A DNA stretch of 64,000 bases from Ignavibacteriales bacterium (GTDB taxonomy: Bacteria > Bacteroidota > Ignavibacteria > UBA10030): NCBI GenBank assembly GCA_026390575.1, contig JAPLFR010000007.1, positions 238,327 through 302,326 on the forward strand. Reading direction: 5' to 3'. A model generated the notes under the pieces. The model saw nothing but the letters and a program-made list of their open reading frames with translations. It did no database searches and was not told the DNA's origin. The translations under genes and the position numbers were made by a program. Positions 1-8,690 of this stretch are shown piece after piece (within the stretch, counting starts at the first letter, position 1; every line of letters starts with the position of its first letter).

Positions 1-600
1 ATGTTTGAAGAGGCAAGCCCGGAAGAAGAGGAAGAGTTTAAAAGCACAATGGGAATTCTCACACGCAAGCTTATCGATGAGATTAAGGCACAACGCGAAC
101 TTGCCGCTGCGGAAATTAATGAAATAATCGTGACACCGACAACAATTGATTCGCTCAATTTTATACAAGAGTATTGTGAGATTTACCGACATCTCACCGT
201 TTCAGAAAACCTGAAAATTCAAATCGATTCAAATGCTGCGCGAGTTTTATTCACATCCGATGCAACATTACTGGGACGTGTATTGGGAAACATGATTAAA
301 AACGCGCTGGAAGCATCTCAACAAGAGAAGACTGTTAGTGTCGGATGTATTCAACAAACCGGGCACGTAGAGTTTTGGGTACATAATTCAACATTTATGC
401 CGCGGAATGTACAATTACAAATATTCCAGCGTTCTTTTTCCACGAAAGGCTCGAACCGCGGACTCGGCACCTACAGCATGAAATTATTAGGCGAGCGATT
501 TCTTCATGGCAAAGTTGACTTCTCGACATCACCGGAAGAAGGAACGACATTCCGATTGATAGTACCGTTCGAGCTTCATGCTGATAAGATTGCTGCATAG
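1..600 (+). CDS. Sensor histidine kinase, C-terminal ATPase part (5' end probably outside the window)
   Basis: This is the HATPase_c portion of a two-component sensor kinase. The N box is seen as NMIKNALEAS (about residues 97-106), an F-box-like segment as IFQRSFSTKG (about 140-149), the G2 glycine loop as NRGLGTYSMKLLGERF, and the final strand as GTTFRLIVP. The G1 box is degenerate: VEFWVHNSTFMP stands where DxGxG is expected. No phosphoacceptor H-box is visible in the first 60 residues, which are an acidic stretch and a helix. The reading frame starts at base 1, so the sensor and dimerisation domains most likely lie upstream. It converges on the membrane spermidine-synthase-like gene with a 28-bp gap. 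The partner regulator is not in view. Assignment to the kinase superfamily is firm; ligand and partner are unknown. Confidence 0.8.
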   Translation: MFEEASPEEEEEFKSTMGILTRKLIDEIKAQRELAAAEINEIIVTPTTIDSLNFIQEYCEIYRHLTVSENLKIQIDSNAARVLFTSDATLLGRVLGNMIKNALEASQQEKTVSVGCIQQTGHVEFWVHNSTFMPRNVQLQIFQRSFSTKGSNRGLGTYSMKLLGERFLHGKVDFSTSPEEGTTFRLIVPFELHADKIAA

Positions 601-628
601 AGAATCTCTACAACGTGACTTACTTCTC

Positions 629-2944
629 TCATACTTGTTTGCGAAGCAACAACACCGTTAGCACAGCAGAGAGCAGCAAGAGAGATAGAAAGACGGCTAC
701 CTCTTCAATTCCTAACACAGGCAGCAGCACGGAACATGTCGTTAATGCGCCGATGGACGAGCCGAACACATCAAACGCGTACATACTTCCTACATTTGAC
801 GAACGGTGAAGATATAATCGATTCGCAATCCCAAAAAGCATTCCGATCAATCCTCCGCTCACTATCGTAACGAAGAGTGTGATAGGAATGAGTTGTACAA
901 GCAATAAGAAGTCCAATAGTTTTGGCAAGAAAAGTACAACACTCATGAGTGTTATCAGCACCGCGAGCAAGAGGGCCTTCTGGTTATATTGCCTGCTCGC
1001 CCGCGAAGCAATCTGTGTACCTAATGCCAAACCAAGCATGTTTGCAGCGATCATAGCACCAACCATCTCATAGATTGAGCCGAATGCTTCCTGAAAGTTT
1101 AACAAGAAAAGAAGATTCAGTGCCATACCGGTCATTCCACAGATCGTCGTGATTGCAGCAAGTGCGGTTTGTTTTTGTTTCTCCGGTTGTCTCCATCGTA
1201 AAAGAAAGAGCAGCAGCAAGAGTCCAGAACCAGCACCGCCGGCAGCATAAATCCAATAACGCGTCATGGATGTAAGGAACCGGTTGCTTCCATGCAGAAA
1301 TTTATTCCAAAGTAAGAGATCATAATAATATGTCACAGGATTGTCGTCGGTGTTCATTCGTACATTCTTTGCGGATTCCAAGGTGTTTGTAATAAAATTT
1401 ATTCTGTCCGGCGGCATCAATTCAGCAAACATATATTTGGAAAAGTATTCGGCAGAAATTCCAGCGGCGGTATAACGGTGCGCAAGAGAATCCGGCTGCG
1501 AAATTAACGGCGTACTGCTGGTCGTTCCCATGAGCACTGCATGTGTTCCAGGAACAATCAATGAGTTCGTGAACACATGGTTAAATGTTTGGTAAAGAGA
1601 AGCGTTCAAGTTTTTTAATTCATCCGCAAGATATTCAGTTGATGATGGAAATGAAAAAGCGAAAATACCGTTCCCATTGAGTGATTGATAACAGAGCTGA
1701 AAGAATTCCACTGTATAGAATCGATTTAAGCTTGCCGTCGATGGTTCACCAACATTCATTAAAATAACATCGAAGGAATGCTGTTTGCGGCGCAGCAGTT
1801 CTCGTCCATCCACATTCATGAAGTGCACTCGCGAATCGTGCAGTGCTTGTTGATCTTGAATATTCATGACCGGTTCGACGAACGGAAGAAGAGCGGGATC
1901 GATCTCAACATATTGCACCTCATGAACCGAATAGCGTAAGACTTCCTTCAACACTCCATTGAATCCTCCGCCCAGAACAAGCACACGCTTTGCATCGGAA
2001 TGATGAATCATGACTGGATGGGTAAAGAGTTCGGCATCGTACGCATTAGGAATGTTATATGCGGGTCTACCGTCGGCAAAGACGGTAGACTGGTTATCCA
2101 GGTACAATAGAGAGAGATTTTGATATTTCGTGTCAATAGAACGGACAAATGTTAGCTTACTGTTTATGAACGACCACTGATATGAATTAATTGTATTTTC
2201 CAGCGAACGAATAGGCCGGGCTACAACAACGAATACGATGATGATGACGGCTAAGGAAAGCATTATGAACCATTTTTTTGGAGAGACCATAATCCAAAAC
2301 ACTTCGCCCCAGGCAATGACAACAATAAGAAAGACAATTTGCAGCGTCGAAAACAGTACCGCAAAAACGAAAGAAAACAATAATCCGCCAACAACACTTC
2401 CGAATGATTCAAGCACATACGCTTTGTTCACACCAAGCCAGAGTTCATCGTTTTCTGAAGTCAATGACTTTGCGCCAAGCGTGAAAAGCATTCCCCATAA
2501 AAAACATCCGATACTAAGAACAACAAATGAAAATCCAAACAGATCAAGCATTGAAAGAAATTCACCGGTAGTTGTGGGGAGAAATACACGAACAAATTTT
2601 ACCGCGAGAATTTGCACAAACGTTACGAGCGGCGTTACAGCAATACCAACGAGAAAGAGGCGGGAGACATTTCGGTTGTGATTGACTACAAAATTTCCGA
2701 ATGCACTCCCGAGACCGATCCACACCAACCAGCACGCGAAGATGATTCCGATGCTTAATTCGTTGCCATAGAAGCTGACAAGGAATTCCCGGACGAGAAG
2801 AATCTGCGAGAGGATAGAACTGAAGCCTATATAAAAAAGGGATAGTTGTTTTGAGCGTGAAAAATTTGAATCTGTTTTAGAGAACAAAAGCCCGCTGAGT
2901 AATTTACTCCCGGGCTTTCGATTCATTTCGCGAAACAATGTCAT
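629..2944 (-). CDS. Membrane-embedded spermidine synthase-like protein
   Basis: A 771-residue protein with about seven N-terminal membrane segments (residues 30-250), a central soluble spermidine synthase/methyltransferase-fold domain (about 270-560) and about six more C-terminal membrane segments. The nucleotide-binding motif VLVLGGGFNGVLKEVLRY followed by VEIDPAL is the polyamine-synthase signature. A second motif, VDGRELLRRKQHSFDVILMN, fits the catalytic aspartate region. The architecture matches the 'fused MFS/spermidine synthase' class, whose substrate is generally not established, so polyamine synthesis is not certain. The ATG at 2944 lies 2 bp after the ilvE stop, but a terminator-like hairpin (2887-2918) falls inside the first 20 codons. 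A TTG at about codon 20, just past that hairpin, is a possible alternative start. Clear family call, uncertain substrate. Confidence 0.85.
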   Translation of the reverse strand: MTLFREMNRKPGSKLLSGLLFSKTDSNFSRSKQLSLFYIGFSSILSQILLVREFLVSFYGNELSIGIIFACWLVWIGLGSAFGNFVVNHNRNVSRLFLVGIAVTPLVTFVQILAVKFVRVFLPTTTGEFLSMLDLFGFSFVVLSIGCFLWGMLFTLGAKSLTSENDELWLGVNKAYVLESFGSVVGGLLFSFVFAVLFSTLQIVFLIVVIAWGEVFWIMVSPKKWFIMLSLAVIIIVFVVVARPIRSLENTINSYQWSFINSKLTFVRSIDTKYQNLSLLYLDNQSTVFADGRPAYNIPNAYDAELFTHPVMIHHSDAKRVLVLGGGFNGVLKEVLRYSVHEVQYVEIDPALLPFVEPVMNIQDQQALHDSRVHFMNVDGRELLRRKQHSFDVILMNVGEPSTASLNRFYTVEFFQLCYQSLNGNGIFAFSFPSSTEYLADELKNLNASLYQTFNHVFTNSLIVPGTHAVLMGTTSSTPLISQPDSLAHRYTAAGISAEYFSKYMFAELMPPDRINFITNTLESAKNVRMNTDDNPVTYYYDLLLWNKFLHGSNRFLTSMTRYWIYAAGGAGSGLLLLLFLLRWRQPEKQKQTALAAITTICGMTGMALNLLFLLNFQEAFGSIYEMVGAMIAANMLGLALGTQIASRASRQYNQKALLLAVLITLMSVVLFLPKLLDFLLLVQLIPITLFVTIVSGGLIGMLFGIANRLYLHRSSNVGSMYAFDVFGSSIGALTTCSVLLPVLGIEEVAVFLSLLLLSAVLTVLLLRKQV
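2887..2918 (-). terminator. Terminator-like hairpin between ilvE and the spermidine-synthase-like gene
   Basis: Outer arms AAAGCCC/GGGCTTT with an inner GAGTAA/TTACTC stem. On the minus strand it is followed by a short T-rich run (TTTTGTTCT). It could end ilvE transcription, but it lies inside the annotated 5' end of the downstream gene, so it is either an attenuator or evidence for a later start codon. Confidence 0.45.
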
Positions 2945-2946
2945 TG

Positions 2947-3873
2947 CTACTTTTTATATACAGGCAAGCACCAATTGCGGTACTTTGCCGTTCTGCCAAA
3001 CACAACATCAAAAAATAGATCGCGTAATTTAAGCGTAAGTGGTCCCATCTTTCCATCAGCAATGAGACGATGATCGATTTTTGTGATAGAAACTAATTGA
3101 ACGCCGGTCCCGCCAAAAAAGAGTTCATCCGCAAGAAACAATTCCGTCCGGTCGATGGAACGTTCCTGCACCTGCATTCCCAATTCGTCTTGTATCAACT
3201 GAATGAACGTCCGGCGCACAATACCTTCTAAAATATTTTCCGTCACCGGCGGTGTTATGAAAACGCCGTTCTTCACCATGAAAATGTTTTCTGCAGAACC
3301 TTCGGACACGTGGCCATTCTGGCTCAGCACAATCGCTTCGTCAAATCCGGAAAGCTGTGCATCGGTTTTGGAGAGTGCGGAATTAACGTACGCACCAACT
3401 ATTTTACCCCGCGCAGGAATCATATTATCCTCCACACGCCACCAGGAAGAAATCGTCACGTGCGCGCCCTCTTCTTGCTCTATATATTTCCCGAAGGGAA
3501 CCGCCGCAATTGCCATGCGTGGTGTTAAGTTGTGCAAACGAACGCCGATAAGCTCATCGCCATAGAATGCCAGTGGGCGAATATAAACATTCTCACGGAA
3601 ATTTTGTTTTCGGATTAATTCAAGCGTTGCTTCTGTCAAACTTTCTTTTGTGTACGGAAGCTCCATACGCAGCAGTTTGCTGGAATCGAGAAACCGCTTG
3701 TAATGATCGAGCGGCCGGAACACAAACATCTGTTTCTCCTCTTCATTCCAGTAGCCGCGGATGCCGCCGAATATTCCAGTACCGTAATTCAATCCATGCG
3801 TTAATACTCCAACTTTCGCATCTTTGTATGGAACTATCTTGCCGTCAAAATAAACTAATTCGGGTGTTGCCAT
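2947..3873 (-). CDS. ilvE: Branched-chain amino acid aminotransferase
   Basis: A class IV PLP aminotransferase catalysing the last, reversible step of valine, leucine and isoleucine synthesis with glutamate as amino donor. At 308 residues it has the usual family length. The N-terminus (VYFDGKIVPYKDAKVGVLTH) and the G(T)GIFGGIRGY segment are typical. The PLP lysine is expected in RGKIVGAYVNSALSK (about residue 157), followed by the signature GHVSEGSAENIFMV and by ELFFGGTGVQLVSI. The product is cytoplasmic. It is transcribed toward the spermidine-synthase-like gene with a 2-bp gap and may share its transcript. A D-amino-acid aminotransferase is the main alternative; the N-terminal motifs favour IlvE. 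Confidence 0.92.
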   Translation of the reverse strand: MATPELVYFDGKIVPYKDAKVGVLTHGLNYGTGIFGGIRGYWNEEEKQMFVFRPLDHYKRFLDSSKLLRMELPYTKESLTEATLELIRKQNFRENVYIRPLAFYGDELIGVRLHNLTPRMAIAAVPFGKYIEQEEGAHVTISSWWRVEDNMIPARGKIVGAYVNSALSKTDAQLSGFDEAIVLSQNGHVSEGSAENIFMVKNGVFITPPVTENILEGIVRRTFIQLIQDELGMQVQERSIDRTELFLADELFFGGTGVQLVSITKIDHRLIADGKMGPLTLKLRDLFFDVVFGRTAKYRNWCLPVYKK

Positions 3874-3900
3874 TTACAAATCCTTTCTTCAAAGTAATAT

Positions 3901-3935
3901 GAACCGCTAAGAACGCCAAGGTAGCCAAGAGAATA
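3901..3935. repeat. Short degenerate repeat of 'CCGCTAAGAACGCCAAG' type
   Basis: The stretch ACCGCTAAGAACGCCAAG followed by GTAGCCAAGAG consists of alternating near-copies of a CGCNAAG unit. It lies in the 124-bp gap between ilvE and the radical SAM gene. Only this copy was noticed in the window. Confidence 0.35.
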
Positions 3936-3997
3936 ACCTGTTTATTCCTTTGCAACTTTGGGATTTTGACATACATAAAAGATAGAAAAAAACTTGA

Positions 3998-5182
3998 TTA
4001 ACGCCAGACGCCGGGGATTTTTTCTCCGCAGAACCCGCACTTCCCTTTTACTACATGATTTGCAAGAATGGTGTATGCGCTTCGTTCGACAATGATCTTC
4101 TTGCACCTGTAACAGCAGGTGTTTTCTGCCCAATGGCCGGCAACGTTCCCTAAATAAATATATTGTATCCCAGATTTTGATGCAACAGTGTACGCTTTTT
4201 CGAGCGTTGTGGTAGGCGTGGATGGCAGTTGACTAAGTTTGTAAAGCGGCGTGAATCGGCTGAAGTGCAGCGGCGCATCAGATAAACCGTTGGTACACAG
4301 CCACTCGCACATTCGTTTGATGGTATCGAAATTATCTGTCCATGTTGGAATAACAAGATTCGTAATCTCTAACCAAACGCCTTCTTCGCGCAGTACTTTT
4401 AACGTTCTGAGCACCGGTGCAAGTTTACCAGAGCTGAGTTTTTTATAAATTTCCTCATCGAATATTTTCAGATCGATATTTGCCGCATCAAGCACATTGC
4501 ACAGTTGCCGCAAAGGTTTTTCGTTGATGTACCCATTCGACTTTAACAGGTTGCAAATCTTTTTACTGCGTGCCAGCTTTGCTGTATCGTATGCGTATTC
4601 GTAGAATGTTGTCGGTTCGGAATAGGTGTATGCGATAGATTCAGAACCGGAATTCATGCACGCTTTGATAACTTCTTCTGGCATCAAGTCAATATTGTCG
4701 GATTCTTTCGGACTCACTTGCGAGATTTGCCAGTTCTGACAATTGAGACATCGGAAGTTGCATCCTGCGGCGGCGATGGAGAAGGCGCGTGTCGCTGGCA
4801 GAAAATGGAAGAATGGTTTTTTCTCGATTGGATCGATATGGACAGCGCATGGATTACCATAAGCAATGGTATACATTTTCCCGTTGCTCGCAACACGACT
4901 TCTGCAAAAACCAACATCGCCGTCGTTCAGCAACAAACAGCCTTGGGGACATTTTTCGCACTGCAATCCATCGGCTGTCTTTCTATAAAAGAACGCCTCC
5001 TTACTCCACTTTCCTAAATCGATGCTCGATGGAAGCGAAAACCAATTTGTATTGTATGCACCGAGAGCAAGTCCACCGGTACAGAAAGCGCACCGGCGGA
5101 GAAACTCGCGCTTGGTAATACTATTTTGTTTTGTTGATTCCACCAATACTACTCGGTTCAAAATGTGCTCTCTACCTAACAA
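3998..5182 (-). CDS. amrS: AmmeMemoRadiSam system radical SAM enzyme with Tat-like N-terminal extension
   Basis: A radical SAM enzyme with the cluster motif CNFRCLNC (CxxxCxxC, about residues 140-147). A preceding Cys-rich segment (CEKCPQGC...CRSR, about 74-95) and a C-terminal CYRCKK...CGFCG pair match the AmmeMemoRadiSam radical SAM family. The core normally begins near EAFFYRKTADG. Here about 58 extra residues precede it, with KREFLRR followed by a hydrophobic CAFCTGGLALGAY stretch that resembles a twin-arginine signal in its KR variant. Export of a SAM-dependent enzyme would be unusual, but the partner protein upstream also carries a signal sequence. Its substrate is unknown. It starts 27 bp after the end of an inserted transposase gene that separates it from the Memo/AMMECR1 gene. 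Family call is strong; the Tat reading is inference. Confidence 0.9.
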   Translation of the reverse strand: MLGREHILNRVVLVESTKQNSITKREFLRRCAFCTGGLALGAYNTNWFSLPSSIDLGKWSKEAFFYRKTADGLQCEKCPQGCLLLNDGDVGFCRSRVASNGKMYTIAYGNPCAVHIDPIEKKPFFHFLPATRAFSIAAAGCNFRCLNCQNWQISQVSPKESDNIDLMPEEVIKACMNSGSESIAYTYSEPTTFYEYAYDTAKLARSKKICNLLKSNGYINEKPLRQLCNVLDAANIDLKIFDEEIYKKLSSGKLAPVLRTLKVLREEGVWLEITNLVIPTWTDNFDTIKRMCEWLCTNGLSDAPLHFSRFTPLYKLSQLPSTPTTTLEKAYTVASKSGIQYIYLGNVAGHWAENTCCYRCKKIIVERSAYTILANHVVKGKCGFCGEKIPGVWR

Positions 5183-5208
5183 AGAATCATTTTCTAAAGA
5201 ATACGGAA

Positions 5209-5664
5209 TTACTCGTGTTGTTTTTTCATCTCATCCTTATTGTATCCATATTTCATCAACAAATCTGCAACTTCTTCGATATATGATTTCTTCCGATGAT
5301 GTTCATCTTGATTGTTAATATAGGATCTCACGGCTTCTACATGAGATGGGCTTATAGAGAAAGCTCCGAATCCACGCTGCCAACTAAACTTCGGTTTAAT
5401 GAAGTTTTCTGAGTTTATCCAATGCGACGATTCTCCCTTGAGAAGTTTTGCAACATCGTCAATGTTCTGATCGCTCCTCATGGAAATAAAAACATGTATA
5501 TGTTCTTTCTGAACTCCTATTGTGTCGATGGATATTCTTTTTGTCTGTGCATACTCAAGGATATGCCGATGAACATTGGGACGTACTTGATTGTCAAGAA
5601 AGGGATCGCGATTTTTCGTTGACCACACAAAATGCACATAGACTTTGACATAGGAATGGAGCAT
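5209..5664 (-). mobile_element. Single-domain Y1 (HUH) transposase, IS200/RAYT-like
   Basis: A tyrosine transposase of the IS200/REP-associated (RAYT) class acting on single-stranded DNA. The N-terminal FVWSTKNRDPFL, the HUH motif HIHVFI, the W/GFGAFSISPS segment and the catalytic tyrosine in VEAVRSYINNQDEHH are all visible. The ATG at 5664 is preferred over an upstream ATG at 5754: the homology begins at LHSYVKVYVHFVW and a G-rich ribosome site (AGGGGGGATC) sits directly before it. The product is then about 151 residues, the usual family size. The reading frame appears intact. It lies between the Memo/AMMECR1 gene and amrS, transcribed in the same direction, next to a 30-bp perfect palindrome. 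No matching right-end hairpin was found, which favours a RAYT over a complete insertion sequence. Confidence 0.85.
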
Positions 5665-5712
5665 GATCCCCCCTGAAATCATTGAAATGGTTTTCTTATT
5701 GTTCATTGATGC

Positions 5713-5742
5713 CATAGCACCACGATTAATCGTGGTGCTATG
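5713..5742. repeat. Perfect 30-bp palindrome beside the Y1 transposase
   Basis: Each 15-nt half starts CATAGCACCACGAT and the two halves are exact reverse complements. It lies 49 bp upstream of the transposase ATG. This is the kind of hairpin that IS200/RAYT enzymes recognise. No second copy was seen in the window. Confidence 0.75.
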
Positions 5743-5762
5743 AATATTTGACATTTGCTAAT

Positions 5763-5780
5763 AAACCGATTTATCGGTTT
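5763..5780. terminator. Small hairpin downstream of the Memo/AMMECR1 gene
   Basis: AAACCGAT, a TT loop, then ATCGGTTT form an 8-bp stem. It lies 64 bp past the stop of the Memo/AMMECR1 fusion gene on the minus strand. The T-run after it is weak on both strands, so terminator function is only possible. Confidence 0.3.
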
Positions 5781-5843
5781 TTCCCTCCACATATTTTATT
5801 TTTCTTCCATTAACTCATACAATTAATTATTCGCAATTTGCTA

Positions 5844-7343
5844 CTACTTCTCCTCTCCAAACACTAATGCTTCGTACACGAATAACTCAGCATCCTTCCA
5901 GCCATTCCAGCCGATACCTGCTTTGTCCTGAGCACAGTGACCCAGGAATTCTTCTTTTGTCCAGCCGGTTTCTGCTGCCACCTGCGGCAGGAATGTTCCG
6001 GAGCGGTAGCCTTTTCGAATATAAATACCGTGTTTGCCAAGTTCAAATTCATCGATAGAATCGATGCGCCGCATCGGTGTGAGCACGGAAATTTCTATTT
6101 CAAGTTCAGGAATTTCGTTTAATTCAACAGGCGAAAATCGAGAATCTTGTGTTGACGATGCGATTGCCATCTCCTGCACAACTTGATAAAGCGGCTCGCT
6201 TGCATCGAAGCGTCCAATGCATCCGCGCAAATTGCCATACTTTTTCAAGGTTACAAACGCTCCGCAGTTTGTTTTTAATATTGGTGAAAGATTCTTCTCG
6301 TCCATTTCAGGTTTCGTGTTATTCTTCACATATTGCGTAACTGTGCTACGTGCAATCGTCAGCAGATCTTTCTTGTCTTTATCAGTAAGTTTAAATTCCG
6401 ATCGTCCCTTCTTCTCTTTTATCGAAATAGCAATTGCATTGTAGCCAACGACACGATTCTTTTCGCCGTATTCCGCATCACCGGAGTTTTTATATTGGAC
6501 ATGAGTAAAGGCAACATCCGCATTTCCTTCCGTCATGTAAAGCAATGTCAACACACTCGTCCAACCGCAAAGGCAGGTTGCGAGATTGGAAATACCTTTC
6601 TGTTCGTAACTCGCCATTGAGCGAACGAGGTTTTCTGGTGAATTTGCGAGAATTGCATCGGCTGTTGCTTTATCGATCTTCTTTGCATCACTGTATGATG
6701 GATAGTGCGAGAAGTCGGTGCTGATGACAAAAAGGTTCTTCGCATTCAAGTATGGCCGCAATGCATCGGCAATATGACGGCAGGTTTCCGGCGATTGCGT
6801 TCCAAGAACAATTGGAACGATCTTAAATTCCTTCTTCAATCGATATTGAAGAAAAGGAAGCTGTACTTCCAAACTGTGCTCGCGGGCATGTGCATCCGTT
6901 CGATTGGAGAAAATACTGTAGTTCTTGATAAGCTGATCGGCAAGTTCGGTGTTCACTTTCACCGTGCCAAGCGGCGTTATAAAATCGCCCTGCGAGTAAA
7001 TCGACGCACCTTCAAAAGCGATGTGGTGGCTCGAACCGAGGACGAAGATATTTTCGTATTTTTTCGCCGTATCAATCTGGTTAAACGCCGATGCTGCAAT
7101 TTCTCCGGAGAAAACATATCCCGCGTGGGGAGAAATAATGGCAATAACATTGTGAATATCTTTTGATGGGACAGCATTGGTAAAGAGCTGCTTCAGTGCT
7201 GCAGTGAGTTCTTCCTGCTTGGCTGGGTAGAACGATCCTGCAACAGCGGGCTGTCGGTCGAATTTATTTTCTTGCGATTGGCAATCGGCGCATAAAAACA
7301 GGAGGCAAAAAGCAAGGATTGTAATAGTCTTTGTCTTAAGCAT
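5844..7343 (-). CDS. amrB: AmmeMemoRadiSam proteins B and A fused (Memo-like + AMMECR1), exported
   Basis: A 499-residue fusion. Residues about 30-300 form a Memo-like domain (RQPAVAGSFYPAKQEEL, ISPHAGYVFSG, LGSSHH, AREHSLEVQLPFLQ, STDFSHYPSY), which is related to class III dioxygenase folds and carries the conserved histidines. Residues about 315-499 form an AMMECR1 domain (GAFVTLKKYGNLRGCIGRFDA and DSRFSPVELNEIPELEIEISVL). The first 22 residues are a hydrophobic signal sequence ending LCADCQSQ. The residue before the cysteine is Asp, so it is a poor lipobox, and a secreted or anchored periplasmic protein is likelier than a classical lipoprotein. In this system the two domains are usually separate proteins beside the radical SAM enzyme, which lies 660 bp downstream beyond a transposase. 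The biochemical role is not established. Confidence 0.9.
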   Translation of the reverse strand: MLKTKTITILAFCLLFLCADCQSQENKFDRQPAVAGSFYPAKQEELTAALKQLFTNAVPSKDIHNVIAIISPHAGYVFSGEIAASAFNQIDTAKKYENIFVLGSSHHIAFEGASIYSQGDFITPLGTVKVNTELADQLIKNYSIFSNRTDAHAREHSLEVQLPFLQYRLKKEFKIVPIVLGTQSPETCRHIADALRPYLNAKNLFVISTDFSHYPSYSDAKKIDKATADAILANSPENLVRSMASYEQKGISNLATCLCGWTSVLTLLYMTEGNADVAFTHVQYKNSGDAEYGEKNRVVGYNAIAISIKEKKGRSEFKLTDKDKKDLLTIARSTVTQYVKNNTKPEMDEKNLSPILKTNCGAFVTLKKYGNLRGCIGRFDASEPLYQVVQEMAIASSTQDSRFSPVELNEIPELEIEISVLTPMRRIDSIDEFELGKHGIYIRKGYRSGTFLPQVAAETGWTKEEFLGHCAQDKAGIGWNGWKDAELFVYEALVFGEEK

Positions 7344-7471
7344 AAGGCGAGCCGTACATTGTTCGGTAGAAACTTAACGAGAAGAAGGAAGAGTTGCAAG
7401 TTGAGTCTGCTGATCGACAGAAGTTGCCCCGTACATAAGAAATTATGCTGTGATCTATTTCCGCCTCTCTC

Positions 7472-8338
7472 TTAGTAAGATGAAGATGTCAATTTAGCTA
7501 ATTGAACGGAGAGCCATAATTCCATCTGTTTCGTTTTTTCACTGTTACCGAACCGACCGCCTTGATTTCCACCACCCCGAGGTCTTCTACCACCAAGACT
7601 GCTTTCTTCTCCAGAATTTTCTTCGCCCATTTGTTCACCGCGTTCATGTCCGCCTCCCATGCGCATGCCGCCTTTACTTTGCTCTGCTTTGAAATCACCT
7701 GTTTCGAATTCAATTCCAATACGGCGACCCGAAATTGGCTCGATTGCAAACGGATGTTCAGAAGTTTTCGTTAATGGGACACGCAATTCATATACTAATG
7801 TCTCTCGTGTGCGGCCGAGTTTTACACGAATACCCGGTGCTTCCAGCGGTGAGAACCGTTGAATATCTTCCTTCCGTGGACCAATAATTTCCAATTCAGG
7901 AAATGCTTGGTCAAGAAACGAGGGAAATCTTTCTTCATTGGTGTCCGGAGAAAATCCGGCATGTGCTTCGTGCTGGCTCATCGGATATTTAATGCCAAAC
8001 GTCTGATTCTTTCCATCTTCCCTATCAAACCAAACCGTCAAGCCCTGTCTCATAATTTGCATTTGCGTGGACCGATTTTGGGTTTTCAGAAAAATGTAGA
8101 CGTGTTTATCATCGTTACGCACACCATAGACCATGTCGGATTCCTTGTCGTAATATAATCCGCGCTGCCACTCGGAATCACTGCCGTCAAAATTCATCTC
8201 GCCCTGCTGCCAATCACTGGTAAGTTTAAGACCGCCGCTGCATCCAGTCAGCAGCATCAACAGCATCGGCATCGTCGATAGTAATAATGATGATAAATAT
8301 TGGCACATCCGTCGTTTCGATATTAGTATTTCCATCAT
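7472..8338 (-). CDS. Lipoprotein with DOMON/CBM9-like beta-sandwich and low-complexity tail
   Basis: The N-terminus MCQYLSSLLLSTMPMLLMLLTGCSGG (start possibly at Met11) is a signal peptide with lipobox LTGC. The mature part (FDGSDSEWQRGLYYDKESDM, VYGVRNDDKHVYIFLKTQN, LTVWFDREDGKN, TLVYELRVPL) has the spacing of the CBM9/DOMON-like sandwich that in many secreted proteins follows an 'xDGxxxEW' start. Residues about 225-270 are rich in Gly, Glu, Met and Arg, likely disordered. No function can be assigned beyond an outer-membrane or surface lipoprotein that may bind sugar or haem. It stands alone, with a promoter-bearing gap upstream shared with the divergent D-threonine aldolase gene. Confidence 0.65.
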   Translation of the reverse strand: MMEILISKRRMCQYLSSLLLSTMPMLLMLLTGCSGGLKLTSDWQQGEMNFDGSDSEWQRGLYYDKESDMVYGVRNDDKHVYIFLKTQNRSTQMQIMRQGLTVWFDREDGKNQTFGIKYPMSQHEAHAGFSPDTNEERFPSFLDQAFPELEIIGPRKEDIQRFSPLEAPGIRVKLGRTRETLVYELRVPLTKTSEHPFAIEPISGRRIGIEFETGDFKAEQSKGGMRMGGGHERGEQMGEENSGEESSLGGRRPRGGGNQGGRFGNSEKTKQMELWLSVQLAKLTSSSY

Positions 8339-8690
8339 TCTTCCATTTGTTCGGATAGTTATTATTTATCGATAAATTATATACATTTGACGAAAGAATA
8401 ATACATTAGTTTCATAAATGAAATAATCCACTCAAAGACGTCAGTATGAAATATTTTTTAGAAGATCTCTTTCTCCCTCATTCATTTCTCATCAATCAAA
8501 GGGAATAGAACATACCGGATTTTGACATATTATTCTTCCTTTGTTGAAGAATTTTCATTGCGATGTAAGTAACAAAAACCAAGCAATGAGTGTCATGCGA
8601 ATTGAGATATCGGAAAAAATTGTTACCTTAGACTAATAAAACGGAGATGAATGAAGCAGACTTAACAATAGTTTTCTTCAGCATACATAC
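8339..8690. other. Divergent intergenic region, 352 bp
   Basis: It separates the lipoprotein (minus) from the D-threonine aldolase-type gene (plus), so it should hold both promoters. A TTGACA at about 8522-8527 is followed by AT-rich sequence, but no confident -10 partner was found. A 20-codon ORF at about 8445 has nothing to support it. No repeat or RNA was recognised. Confidence 0.4.
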
